A stretch of DNA of 64,000 nt from UTCHB3 sp964371075 (GCA_964371075.1 CAYJKN010000007.1:1-64000); one strand, 5' to 3'; shown: positions 1 to 9,600, counted from the stretch's first letter. Notes: a model not told the origin generated them from the letters alone. Program-made: numbers and translations.

Positions 1-62
1 TTGCATGTGTTAGGCACGCCGCCAGCGTTCGTCCTGAGCCAGGATCAAACTCTCCGTTGTAA
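1..62 (-). rRNA. rrs: 16S ribosomal RNA, 5' end only (partial)
   Basis: The reverse complement reads AGAGTTTGATCCTGGCTCAG followed by the invariant stretch ending in CTAACACATGCAA, the universal 5' end of bacterial 16S rRNA (27F primer region). The gene is transcribed to the left and leaves the window at base 1, so only about 60 nt are present and the rest of the rrn operon lies outside. The exact mature 5' end is estimated from the usual distance to the AGAGTTTGAT motif. Confidence 0.97.
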
Positions 63-101
63 ATTGATTGTAAGCCTTTATAACAGTTTTTGTCATCTTA
101 T

Positions 102-121
102 CATCTGGTCTCTACCAGATG
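102..121 (-). other. Perfect hairpin in the 16S leader
   Basis: An 8-bp perfect inverted repeat (CATCTGGT / ACCAGATG) with a 4-nt loop lies about 40 nt upstream of the mature 16S 5' end, inside the predicted transcribed leader. rRNA leaders commonly carry processing stems, so a role in leader folding or processing is plausible. This rests on the inverted repeat and its position alone. Confidence 0.5.
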
Positions 122-180
122 CATCCACTAAAAAAAAGAACGTTTTTTCCGTTTGAAGAATTTTTCCGAAACGGGCTTCT

Positions 181-210
181 AACTTACGAAAAAGTTCCTA
201 TTCAAGTCAA
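181..210 (-). promoter_or_regulatory. Putative rRNA operon promoter
   Basis: On the minus strand TTGACT (205-210) is followed after 18 bp by TAAGTT (181-186). This places a sigma-70-like -35/-10 pair about 120 nt upstream of the 16S gene, a usual distance for an rrn leader. The -35 is close to consensus; the -10 is weaker. The call comes from motif spacing and location, without transcript evidence. Confidence 0.4.
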
Positions 211-643
211 GTTAAATTATAAATAATTTTCACTTTTTTTGAGAAAAATTTTCTCGTCAGTTACACCTCGTCCGGCGTCATTCAATAAGTTTAAGAACTT
301 AAAAACAAACAGTCTTCAAAATTACGACTATTTTTAATTCTGTGCAAGTGAAAAAGAAGAATATTTAAAGTTTTTTTCAACTTTATTTCGCTTTTCCGTT
401 TGTCTTGCGCTTACAGTATGTAATGAACTTAAATAATTCAAAAAATTTGAGCCTCTAATAAAAGGGTTTCGCACAACATTTCCAAATTATTTCTTTATTA
501 TTTTTTACTTTTTTTTCTCTTCTACCATAAATAGTTCTCTTAACCACTGTTTTTATCCCGTTTTTTTATTCATCCCTCGCTTTCTAATTTCATGTTATTT
601 ATGTATGTTATACTCACTATCCAACAATTTATCAGAGTCAATT
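211..643. other. AT-rich divergent intergenic region, no gene seen
   Basis: This stretch separates the leftward rRNA operon from the rightward sulfide:quinone reductase-like gene. It is very AT-rich with many homopolymeric T and A runs. No credible reading frame, RNA gene or repeat was seen. It probably holds the upstream region of the rRNA promoter and the promoter of the rightward gene, but no convincing -35/-10 pair could be assigned for the latter. Confidence 0.5.
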
Positions 644-2101
644 ATGTCCCGTCTTTTAATTCTTGGTGGTGGCATTGCCGGACAGACAGCCGCCCTACAT
701 GCACGAAGAAAACTTGCCCATATTCATGAAGTTGTAGTTGTTACACCCAACTCAAAATGGAATTGGATACCCTCTAACATCTGGGTAGGCGTTGGTGTAA
801 TGTCAGTTGATCAGGTCACATTCCCCTTGGAAGAGATATATAAAAAGTCGGGGATTGTATATCACCAGGCAAAAGCAATTAGTATCCACCCCGAAGGTGA
901 TGCAAATTCATCCTCCCCTTTTGTATCAATTGAATATACAAAACAGGGAATGGAGGGCACAACCGGGAAGATAACTTATGATTATCTAATAAATGCCACA
1001 GGTCCAAAACTAAAATTTGAAGCAACTAAAGGACTTGGTCCCGATAACAACAGCCTTTCTGTATGCACAGCAGGCCACGCAGCTCAAACTTCTTCGGCAC
1101 TTGATGAAATTGTTAAAGCAATGAAAAAGGGTGAAAAGAAGAAATTCCTTATTGGCACCGGGCACGGTAACTGCACTTGCCAGGGTGCTGCTTTTGAATA
1201 TTTGTTTAATATTGAGTATGAATTAAGAAGAAGAGGGGTACGCGATAAGGCAGAAATTACATGGATTTCAAACGAACAAGAGCTTGGTGATTTTGGTATT
1301 GGCGGAATGCACCTGAAAAAAGGTGGATATATCACCCATTCGAAAGTTTTTACCGAGTCGCTTTACACCGAAAGAGGCATTAAATGGATCACCAGAGCTC
1401 ATGTAAACGAAGTCGAAAAAGGTCAAATACATTATGAAACCCTTGACGGTAAATATTTTGATGAAACTTTCGACTTTGCGATGCTTCTGCCTCCCTTTTC
1501 CGGAGTAGGAATAAAAGCTTTTAACAAATCAGGAACAGATATTACCGGAGATCTTTTTGCTGCAAATGGTTTTATGTTGGTTGATGGTGACTATGGTAAA
1601 AAGAATTACGAGGATTGGAGTCCCGAAGACTGGCCCAAAACCTACCAATCACCAAAATACAAAAACATTTTTGCAGTTGGGATTGCATTTGCTCCTCCTC
1701 ATCCAATATCAAAACCGGCTTCAAGTCCAAATGGAACTCCAATCTTCCCCACACCTCCAAGAACAGGAATGCCTTCAGGTGTAATGGCGAGACAAGTTGC
1801 ATATAATATTATAGACATGATAAATGGAAAAAGTGAGCATCCCACAAGACAGGCATCACTTGCTAATATGGGAGCTGCTTGTATTGCTTCAGCCGGAACA
1901 GGCTTCTTTAATGGAACTGCGGTTTCAATGACAATGTACCCTATCATCCCCGATTTCAACAAATATCCAGAAACCGGAAGAGAACTTCGTTATACATCAG
2001 GTGAAATAGGATTGGCGGGACACTGGATAAAACATTTCCTGCACTTTGCATTCATTTACAAAGCCAAAGCAAATCCGTTTTGGCGTATCATACCCGAATA
2101 G
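644..2101 (+). CDS. Sulfide:quinone oxidoreductase-like FAD flavoprotein
   Basis: Predicted 485-aa flavoprotein of the FAD/NAD(P)-dependent disulfide oxidoreductase superfamily, closest in character to sulfide:quinone reductases, which oxidise sulfide at the membrane and pass electrons to quinone. The start at 644 puts the FAD-binding Rossmann motif GGGIAG at residues 8-13; an ATG 13 codons upstream would add a tail with no clear purpose. Cysteines fit the family's catalytic set: SVC around residue 141, CTC around 177-179 and AAC around 413. The C-terminus is aromatic and basic with an amphipathic look, suiting monotopic membrane attachment. A small gene follows after 10 bp. Another quinone-linked oxidoreductase of the same fold is possible; the exact SQR type is not assigned. 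Confidence 0.75.
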   Translation: MSRLLILGGGIAGQTAALHARRKLAHIHEVVVVTPNSKWNWIPSNIWVGVGVMSVDQVTFPLEEIYKKSGIVYHQAKAISIHPEGDANSSSPFVSIEYTKQGMEGTTGKITYDYLINATGPKLKFEATKGLGPDNNSLSVCTAGHAAQTSSALDEIVKAMKKGEKKKFLIGTGHGNCTCQGAAFEYLFNIEYELRRRGVRDKAEITWISNEQELGDFGIGGMHLKKGGYITHSKVFTESLYTERGIKWITRAHVNEVEKGQIHYETLDGKYFDETFDFAMLLPPFSGVGIKAFNKSGTDITGDLFAANGFMLVDGDYGKKNYEDWSPEDWPKTYQSPKYKNIFAVGIAFAPPHPISKPASSPNGTPIFPTPPRTGMPSGVMARQVAYNIIDMINGKSEHPTRQASLANMGAACIASAGTGFFNGTAVSMTMYPIIPDFNKYPETGRELRYTSGEIGLAGHWIKHFLHFAFIYKAKANPFWRIIPE

Positions 2102-2111
2102 GAGAACTAAA

Positions 2112-2258
2112 ATGACAAAAAGAGACCCATACGGACAAAATTATTATACACCGGTTCCTACAAACTTCACAAAAAGAATGAGAACCAATCTGATCTGGCA
2201 GTTCTTCAGGTTCTTAACCATCAACATCAAAATGCTCAGGATGGTCAGGAAACATTGA
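2112..2258 (+). CDS. Small basic amphipathic protein encoded behind the SQR-like gene
   Basis: A 48-aa reading frame starts 10 bp after the flavoprotein stop. GGAG at 2101-2104, overlapping that stop codon, is well placed as its ribosome binding site. The product is rich in Lys/Arg and aromatic residues, with a hydrophobic/basic stretch (residues 28-46) that would form an amphipathic helix. No family is recognised. Tight coupling to the membrane-associated flavoprotein suggests a small partner or anchor subunit, which is inference. It ends exactly where the convergent metalloprotease gene ends, leaving no spacer for a terminator. Confidence 0.6.
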   Translation: MTKRDPYGQNYYTPVPTNFTKRMRTNLIWQFFRFLTINIKMLRMVRKH

Positions 2259-2957
2259 TTAAACCTTCTTCCCTTGAATCCTTTTCCGTAACTCGGCATA
2301 ATTTGGGAGGATTTTTCTGAGTTCGGCATAAAATTGTTCTGAGTGATTCATTTGTTTGAGGTGACAGAGTTCGTGAATGATTACATAATCTATCAGTTCG
2401 GGTTCAAGTGACATGAGGAGAGGCGAGAGGAAAATCTCTTTTTTGATTGTGCAAAAGCCCCACTTCCCTCTCATTTTTTTAACTCTGACTAATGAGGGAT
2501 TAAATCCATATTGGGCTGCGAGGTGTTGTGTGCGGGGTATCAGATATTTGGCTGCTGTTCCATTAAGATAACCGCGGTAGAGCTCCTGGGTAGTCTCTTT
2601 GGCTCCCTGCGGGCTCTCTATTGTTAACTCTGAAGTTTCTTTATTGAAATTGATGACATGTTTACGTAGAAAAAGGTTGTAATGATGTTCAACCTTAATA
2701 TCCTCCCCAAACAACTTGTAAGGCGATTCTTCTTTTTTGTGAACTAAAAGATGAATGTGTCTCTCAAGGAATTTCCTTTTACTCTCAAGGAAATTCCTCG
2801 CTTCTTCAAATGATCCCCTTTCAGGAATCACCAGTTCGAATAGTCCGGTCTGGTTGATTCTGATCGCCACAATCTTTGCCCTTCGGCTCCTTCTAACAGA
2901 ACAGAGGAGTTTATGCCCGGCAATTATTACTTCAAGTTGATCAGCAGCCGGTTTCAT
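2259..2957 (-). CDS. YgjP-like metallopeptidase domain protein (DUF45/M48-type)
   Basis: A 232-aa protein of the YgjP/SprT-like DUF45 family, predicted cytosolic zinc metallopeptidases of uncertain substrate. The zinc site HELCH is at residues 195-199 with the family's downstream NHS (His205) as third ligand. The preceding RGKWGFC segment corresponds to the family's conserved R-x-x-WGSC region. The gene overlaps the cysS stop by 4 bp (ATGA), so it is probably translationally coupled and is the last gene of the long minus-strand run. Family assignment is firm; the function is not known. Confidence 0.85.
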   Translation of the reverse strand: MKPAADQLEVIIAGHKLLCSVRRSRRAKIVAIRINQTGLFELVIPERGSFEEARNFLESKRKFLERHIHLLVHKKEESPYKLFGEDIKVEHHYNLFLRKHVINFNKETSELTIESPQGAKETTQELYRGYLNGTAAKYLIPRTQHLAAQYGFNPSLVRVKKMRGKWGFCTIKKEIFLSPLLMSLEPELIDYVIIHELCHLKQMNHSEQFYAELRKILPNYAELRKRIQGKKV

Positions 2958-4363
2958 CGGTTCTTTTTATAGGTTGAACCCTCTTTTGTATCCTGAATTG
3001 TTATACCCAAAGTGAGAAGTTCATTTCGAATCTTGTCGGAGAGAGCATAATTCTTCTCCAATTTGGCATCAACTCTCAATTTGAGAAGAAGTTGAATAAG
3101 TTCATCCTCAAGCCCGGCATCGGAGGTCTCAACCTTTTCGGTACGAAGAATTCCAAGCACTCCATCGGCAGTTTTTTTCAGAAATTCAAGTACCTCTTCG
3201 TAAAACTCACGGGTGAGATTCTCTCCGGCCGCAATATAAGTATTCACTTCTTTAATAAAATCAAACACCACAGCGATAGCTTTTGGTGAGTTAAAATCGT
3301 CGTCCATCGCTTCTTTAAACGCAGAATAATTTTTTGCGAAATCAAATGAATGGGTTCCGGATGCCGGTTTTGCTGAAAGAGCCGATTTAACAGTGTCAAA
3401 AAGATTGTTCACTTTTTCCAGTCCACGATCTGCACTTTCAAGAGCTTCGGCAGTAAAATTTAACGAAGATGCGTAATGTGTCTGTTCGTAGAAAAAGCGG
3501 AGCGTCTCTGGTTTATATTTTTTCACCATATCTCTGAGGTTAAAAACATTCCCCAACGATTTCGACATTTTTTCATTATCGATGTTCAAAAATCCAAAAT
3601 GCATCCATATTCTCGCAAACGGTTTCCCTGTCGCTCCCTCACTCTGGGCGATTTCATTTTCATGGTGTGGAAAAATAAGATCACTTCCACCACAGTGGAT
3701 ATCAAAAGTATCTCCAAGATGTTTGCAAGACATTGCCGAGCACTCGATATGCCAGCCGGGTCTGCCTTTCCCCCATGGACTCTCCCAAAATGGTTCTCCC
3801 GGTTTTGCCGATTTCCACAAGGCAAAATCGAGTGGGTCTCTTTTAATCTCATTCACTTCCACTCGTGAACCGGACTCCAGATTGTCGATATTCTTCCCGG
3901 AAAGTTTTCCGTATCCTTCAAACTTCCGAATCTCGTAAAATACATCCCCATTTACCTCGTAAGCTTTACCGTTTTTGATTAATGCCTCAATCATAGAAAT
4001 GATTTCAGGAATATGTTCAGTTGCACGGGGATTTATATCGGCTCGCAGCAACCCCAGTTTATCAATATCTTCAAAAAAGGCATCGGAAAATTTCTTCGCA
4101 ACTTCCTTCGAATCTATTCCCATTGCATTTGCTTTATTTATAATCTTATCATCGATATCTGTAAGATTCATGGCAAACTTAACTTTGTACCCGGCATAAA
4201 TAAGGTAACGGCGAACAATATCTGACATCACAAAAGATCTTGCATTCCCAATATGGAAATAATCATACACCGTCGGACCACACGAATAAATCGTAACTGC
4301 CGGCGGATTTAATGGAATAAAATCTTCTTTTTTGCGTGTAAGTGTGTTGTAAATCTTTAACAT
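2954..4363 (-). CDS. cysS: Cysteinyl-tRNA synthetase
   Basis: A 469-aa class I aminoacyl-tRNA synthetase that charges tRNA-Cys. The HIGH-type signature HIGN is at residues 37-40 and KMSKS at 265-269. The active-site zinc ligands are visible as Cys28, Cys208 and the FPHHENE segment near 233. The C-terminal DALR-like anticodon domain is present and the length is normal. The upstream region toward rluD contains a 7-bp tandem repeat. The 4-bp overlap with the following metallopeptidase gene indicates cotranscription. Confidence 0.97.
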   Translation of the reverse strand: MLKIYNTLTRKKEDFIPLNPPAVTIYSCGPTVYDYFHIGNARSFVMSDIVRRYLIYAGYKVKFAMNLTDIDDKIINKANAMGIDSKEVAKKFSDAFFEDIDKLGLLRADINPRATEHIPEIISMIEALIKNGKAYEVNGDVFYEIRKFEGYGKLSGKNIDNLESGSRVEVNEIKRDPLDFALWKSAKPGEPFWESPWGKGRPGWHIECSAMSCKHLGDTFDIHCGGSDLIFPHHENEIAQSEGATGKPFARIWMHFGFLNIDNEKMSKSLGNVFNLRDMVKKYKPETLRFFYEQTHYASSLNFTAEALESADRGLEKVNNLFDTVKSALSAKPASGTHSFDFAKNYSAFKEAMDDDFNSPKAIAVVFDFIKEVNTYIAAGENLTREFYEEVLEFLKKTADGVLGILRTEKVETSDAGLEDELIQLLLKLRVDAKLEKNYALSDKIRNELLTLGITIQDTKEGSTYKKNR

Positions 4364-4397
4364 AACAATCTATAATTTTATTAAAAAGAAAAAATAG

Positions 4398-4443
4398 CTA
4401 ATACCTAATACTTAATACTTAATACCTAATACCTAATACCTAA
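4398..4443. repeat. Heptanucleotide tandem repeat between rluD and cysS
   Basis: Six copies of a 7-bp unit (CTAATAC, twice as TTAATAC) plus a partial copy run up to the rluD stop codon. The TAG stop of rluD (4440-4442, minus strand) lies in the last partial repeat. The array occupies most of the 76-bp spacer that must carry any cysS ribosome binding site or internal promoter. Copy number in such arrays can vary by slippage. Confidence 0.85.
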
Positions 4444-5423
4444 ATTCTCATTTTTTCAATCAAAAGTTTGATATCATCAGGTAAATCTGAATCAAATCTC
4501 AAAAATTCTTTGGTATGAGGATGTATGAACCCAAGTGTTTTGGCGTGAAGTGCCTGCCTCGGCATAATCTCTAATAAATTATCAACTCTGGATCTTATCT
4601 TTGGTAGTTGATCACCAAATCTTATTACGGTTCCTCCATAAACCTCATCCCCAAAAATCGGATGGCCCGTTCCTGATAGATGAACTCTAATTTGATGTGT
4701 CCTGCCGGTTTTTAGCTTAAGGCTTACAAGTGAAGCAAACTCAAATTCTTCAATCACTTCATAATAAGTGTGAGCAAATTTCCCCTCATCTTTGCTCATC
4801 GTAAAAAGTTTTCTGTCTCTTTTACTGCGAGTGATATAAGATTGAACTTCCCCTTTTTTCTCCTTAAATAGACCCCATGCAACCGCCTGATATTCTCTTT
4901 CGATAGTATGAGCAGAAAACTGGGAGGCGAGCCGCGAATGAGTAATATTATCCTTTGCAATCAACAAAAGTCCGCTTGTATCCTTGTCAATTCTGTGGAC
5001 TATCCCCGGACGGGTGGTTGGGTCGTTAATATCGCTTAAATTTTGTTTGTGGAACAGAAGTGCATTTACGAGGGTGCCTGTGTAGTGACCTATCGAAGGA
5101 TGAACCACAAGGCCGGGTGGTTTGTTAATGATCATTAAAAATTCATCTTCAAAAACTACATCAATGGGGATGTCTTCTGCTTCTGCAGTTTCGGGTCTTG
5201 GAGCACATGGAAGTGTAAATACAATTTCATCCCCGGGAGAAACCTTATAATTCGATTTGATTACCTTACCGTTTGCAGTTACAAGTCCGGCTTCGATATG
5301 TTTTTGAATTCGTGTACGGGTGGCGTTTTCTACCGAATTGGCAAGAAAAGTATCAACCCGCTCTTTCCTCTTTCCATCGGAAATTTCATATCTAAAGATC
5401 TTTTCGGTTATTATCTTTGCCAT
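4440..5423 (-). CDS. rluD: RluA/RluD-family 23S rRNA pseudouridine synthase
   Basis: A 327-aa pseudouridine synthase with an N-terminal S4 RNA-binding domain (about residues 8-75) and the RluA catalytic domain containing HRIDKDTSGLLL, whose Asp is the nucleophile. I chose the start at 5423 because GGAGGA lies 8 nt upstream; an in-frame codon at 5447 lacks this support. The start lies inside the 3' end of lspA, so the two are probably translationally coupled. RluD-type enzymes modify the helix 69 loop of 23S rRNA; which paralogue this is cannot be fixed from sequence alone. Confidence 0.92.
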   Translation of the reverse strand: MAKIITEKIFRYEISDGKRKERVDTFLANSVENATRTRIQKHIEAGLVTANGKVIKSNYKVSPGDEIVFTLPCAPRPETAEAEDIPIDVVFEDEFLMIINKPPGLVVHPSIGHYTGTLVNALLFHKQNLSDINDPTTRPGIVHRIDKDTSGLLLIAKDNITHSRLASQFSAHTIEREYQAVAWGLFKEKKGEVQSYITRSKRDRKLFTMSKDEGKFAHTYYEVIEEFEFASLVSLKLKTGRTHQIRVHLSGTGHPIFGDEVYGGTVIRFGDQLPKIRSRVDNLLEIMPRQALHAKTLGFIHPHTKEFLRFDSDLPDDIKLLIEKMRI

Positions 5424-6159
5424 CAGCCGGTTCCTCCGAAATTTCACTCTCCGTCTCGGTCGGAAAAGATATCTGCCTTACGGGGCGTTCAGTTTTCCCT
5501 TCAAGGTCCGTTTCAACAGCAACATCACTTTCAAGCCCGGATTTGTTCGATTCTGCCAATTCCCCATCACTTATTCCCTCGACAACTACTTCATGTTCTT
5601 CTTTGCCGTAAAAAATAAATAACACGGCAACACCGAGCGAAACGGCGATATCTGCAATGTTAAAAATTGGGAAACTGTCGATGTAATATCCAAAAATGTT
5701 AATATCAAACACTATATGAAAAAAATCGACTACATGCCCGTAGAACAGAGGTGCATATCCAAAAAGAGCCCCATAAAAGACTCTATCGATCATGTTTCCA
5801 ACTGCTCCGGCAAGGATAAGAGCCAAACCAAAAGCTGCGCCTTTGTTCTTCTCAACAATCTGTTTCATATAATAAACGATAAAAACACTCGCTACAACAG
5901 AAATAAGGGAAACTCCCACTTTAATGATCGGATTTAATTCGATCCCAAATGCTATTCCCTTGTTTTCTACAAAAGTAAGTCTGAAAAAACTTCCAAGAAC
6001 AGGTATTGACTCACCAAGATACATGCCATCATATACAAACCCCAAAAAGGGTATGGCAAATCCCTTCACGGCCAGTTTGGTTATCTGGTCGAGCAAAACA
6101 AGTATTCCTGCGAAGTAGAGCAGCCTTACATAAAGTCTGTCTGATGCGTCTGAGTTAAT
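5392..6159 (-). CDS. lspA: Lipoprotein signal peptidase II with acidic C-terminal tail
   Basis: Integral-membrane aspartic protease that removes signal peptides from prolipoproteins. Catalytic motifs are NMIDR (Asp125) and FNIADI (Asp170), with four hydrophobic segments. The first transmembrane helix (…RLLYFAGILVLLDQITK) is encoded upstream of the first conventional start, a TTG at 6094-6096. An in-frame TGA upstream of the dksA stop leaves only rare codons, the best being ATT at 6157-6159, which overlaps the dksA TAA by one base. The protein carries an unusual roughly 70-residue acidic, probably disordered C-terminus after residue 186. Several lipoproteins in this window would be its substrates. 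Confidence 0.9.
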   Translation of the reverse strand: MNSDASDRLYVRLLYFAGILVLLDQITKLAVKGFAIPFLGFVYDGMYLGESIPVLGSFFRLTFVENKGIAFGIELNPIIKVGVSLISVVASVFIVYYMKQIVEKNKGAAFGLALILAGAVGNMIDRVFYGALFGYAPLFYGHVVDFFHIVFDINIFGYYIDSFPIFNIADIAVSLGVAVLFIFYGKEEHEVVVEGISDGELAESNKSGLESDVAVETDLEGKTERPVRQISFPTETESEISEEPADGKDNNRKDL

Positions 6160-6622
6160 AGGTCTTTTTCTTCTTTTCTTGTTTCAATTTTACGGGCAAA
6201 CAATGTTGACTGTGAGGCACAGCAAGAAGTCGTTCTCTCGGAATCAAGGGACAAGTATCACAAAGGTTCTGTGGTTCGTCGATACATTCAATGCACAAGC
6301 CATAAGTGCCGGCATCAATTCTTTTAAGTGCTTCATCCAGGTATCCAAGGAATTTTCCTTCTCTCTGGGCATAAAGAAATGTTTTTTCGCGTTCCATGGC
6401 ATCAGTTCCCTGTTCAGCCATGTGTAATGAGTATGGAGAATTTTCGTTAATATACTCTCCTGTGGTGGGGTCCATCATCCTGTCGCGCAGATTTTGCAAC
6501 TGCTGGATGATCTCCTCTCTTTTTTCAAGAATCACGGCACGAAAGTATTCCAACTCATCGGCTGTGTATCTCATTTTTCTTGGTGAAGCATTTTCCTCAC
6601 CCAAGATTTTGTTTTCTTCCAT
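6155..6622 (-). CDS. TraR/DksA-family zinc-finger protein
   Basis: A 155-aa protein of the DksA/TraR family, which binds the RNA polymerase secondary channel and tunes transcription initiation. An N-terminal coiled-coil-like region (about 20-105) precedes the zinc-finger segment. The finger is atypical: C110-x2-C113, then an extra C121-x2-C124 pair, then C141 without the usual partner two residues later, so the standard C-x2-C-x17-C-x2-C pattern is rearranged. The gene lies between ileS and lspA, a common order in this phylum. Its stop overlaps the proposed lspA start. Confidence 0.85.
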   Translation of the reverse strand: MEENKILGEENASPRKMRYTADELEYFRAVILEKREEIIQQLQNLRDRMMDPTTGEYINENSPYSLHMAEQGTDAMEREKTFLYAQREGKFLGYLDEALKRIDAGTYGLCIECIDEPQNLCDTCPLIPRERLLAVPHSQHCLPVKLKQEKKKKTY

Positions 6623-6642
6623 CGGTATCTCCTATTGTACTT

Positions 6643-9600
6643 CTAATTTTTATTGATCTCTATTTTACAGTTATGGTCGCCAATCTTCCATTCCTGCGTA
6701 TATCCTGATCCAAATCCATGTTCCATCAAACTTTCAGCAAGGGTTTCCCCTTTTATATATTGCTGAAAAATATTAACGGCATTTTTGATTTCTTCATCGC
6801 CTGTGTAAACGATATTTATTTTATCAATTACTTCAAATCCGGCATCTTTTCTCATGTTCTGAATGCGATTCACAAATTCTCGTGCAAATCCTTCATCTCT
6901 CAATTCAGGTGTAATTTCAGTGTCGAGAGCAACGGTAAAAGCACCTTCAGATTCAACCAACCAGCCTTCAATTTCAGAACTTATTATTTCAACATCAACA
7001 GGCTCAACCTCAACCCGGTTGCCGTTGATGTTCAAAATAACATTTTCACCTCTTAATAATGTGCCTATTTCCTCTGTACCAAATTCTCTGATTGCTGAGG
7101 CAACGGGTTGTACAGATTTACCATGTTTGGTACCCAATGTCCTAAAATTTGGTTTGGTACTCTTTTTTACAATTCCTGAATCATCAGTAAGGATTATAAG
7201 ATCTTTGATGTTAACTTCTTCAAGAATCACTTCCTTCATCGTCTCGAGTGGTTCTTTTAACCTCCCGGCAACAGCAACCATTATCTTTTTGAGGGGTTGT
7301 CTTACTTTCAGATTATGTTTTGCACGCATCGATCTTGTAATATAAACAACTCTCTGAACCGCATCCATCTTTTCTTCAAGTTCTTTTTCTCTGTAAGTAA
7401 CTACAGGGAATTTACAAAGATGTACAGATTCTTCTGCTCCCGTTGTGTCGAGCGTCAATCGTCTGTAAATATCTTCTGCGATAAACGGTGCAAATGGTGA
7501 TATAAGTTTTGAAACAGTTAATAAACATTCATGGAGTGTTTGATAAGCTGAAAGTTTTGCCTCAGTCAAATCCGATTTCCAAAACCTTCTTCTGCTCCTT
7601 CTAACATACCAGTTTGAAAGCTCATCTATCGTAAAGCTCATCACTGCTCTTGCAGCTCTGGTAACATCATAGGCATCCATCGAGGTTTCATATTCCTCAA
7701 CAAGACCATTAAGCTTCGAGATTATCCATCTGTCGATCTCAGGTCTCTTCCCGTACTCAACCAATTCCTTATCGTTCACAAAACGGTCGATGTTGGCATA
7801 GAGTGAAAAAAAGGAATAAGTGTTGGTTAATGTACCAAAAAACTTCCTCTGAATATCTCCAAGATCTTCCTCATTAAAAAGAGTCGGTTTCCATGGTGGA
7901 TTATTTGCGATCAAATACCACCTTGTAGCATCGGCACCATATTTGTCAAATAACATAAAAGGATCAACCGAGTTACCGCGGCTTTTCGACATCTTTTTCC
8001 CCTCTTTATCGAGGATCAGATCGTTCACCAGAATATTTTTATAAGCAGGTGAATCGAAAAGCATCGTGGAAATGGCATGTAATGTATAAAACCATCCTCT
8101 GGTCTGATCAATTCCCTCGGAGATAAAATCTGCGGGAAAATTCGCCTCAAACAATTCCTTGTTCTCAAATGGATAATGATACTGAGCAAATGGCATGGCT
8201 CCCGAATCATACCATACATCTATAAGTTCAGGGGTTCTTCTGTAAACCTTGCCGTCTTTTTCAAAAATTATTCTGTCAACGAACGGTTTGTGAAGATCAA
8301 TCTCCTCAAGTTCAGAAACGGGTGTCCGTTTTCCATCCTTTTCATAGATTCCCTTTTTTAGATCCTCAATACTTCCTACAGCAAACATATCTTTGCCGTC
8401 TTCCGATACCCAGATTGGAAGTGGTGTTGCCCAGAAACGGTCACGCGAGAGCGCCCAGTCTTTGTTATCCTCAAGCCAGTTCCCAAATCTCCCCGTTCCA
8501 ATTTCAGGGGGAGCCCAGTTGATTGTCTTGTTAAGTTCAACCATTCTGTCAGCAACCGAAGTGGTTTTTATAAACCACGATTCACGGGCATAATATATAA
8601 TGGGAACATCATCAAATCTCCAACTGAACGGGTATGAGTGTTCGATGGTCTCTTTTTTGTAAAGTTTTCCTTCAGTCCTCAATTTCTGAATAATGCCCGC
8701 ATCGGCATCTTTCACAAACTGATCTGCAAAATCGGTAATTTCCGCTGTAAATCTTCCGCCTCTTGTTACAGGCTGAAGCATTGGGAGTCCATATTTTTTG
8801 GAGATATCATAATCATCCTGACCAAAAGCAGGTGCGATATGAACAATTCCTGAACCATCTCCGGTGCTTACAAAATCGGCATTCAGAGTGTAAAAAGCTT
8901 TTTTGTCTGGTTGAACATAGTCGATAAGCTGTTCGTATTCTACAAACTCAAGCTCACTTCCCTTAAACGTATCGAGTATCTCATAATCCTCACCCAAAAC
9001 AGAAAGGCGTTCTTTTGCGAGTACCATCTTGATCTCTTTATGCAAAACCTTTACATACTCAATATCCGGTCCCAGAGCCAATGCCACATTTGAGATCAGA
9101 GTCCAGGGTGTGGTAGTCCAAACCAGAAAATGGTAATCGGCATCCTTTGCTTTAAAAAGGACATATACAGAAGGATCTTTTGTCATTCTGTAACCCAAAG
9201 CAAGTTCGTGACTTGAGAGCACCGTCTCGGCTTTAGGATCCTGGGGTACAATTTTATAATCTTTAAAAATTAATCCCTTGTCAAACAAGGTTTTAAGTGA
9301 CCACCAGACAGATTCGATATAATTATTTGTACAAGTAATATAAGCTGACTCAAGATCAATCCAATATCCCATCCTGTCGGTCATCTTTTCCCATAAATCT
9401 TTATAGGTAAACACCGAATGCCGGCAGGCATCATTGTATTTTTCAACACCAAATATTGGAATGTCAGCCTTACTTTTTATCCCAAGTTGTTTTTCAACTT
9501 CAATCTCAACAGGCAGTCCGTGGGTATCCCAACCCGCTCTGCGTTGCACCTGATATCCCTGTAATGTTTTATATCTGCAGATCAAATCTTTTAAAGTTCT

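Noticed and set aside
3476..3938. Antisense frames of 118-130 aa inside cysS
   Set aside because: They are shadows of the strongly conserved cysteinyl-tRNA synthetase on the other strand.
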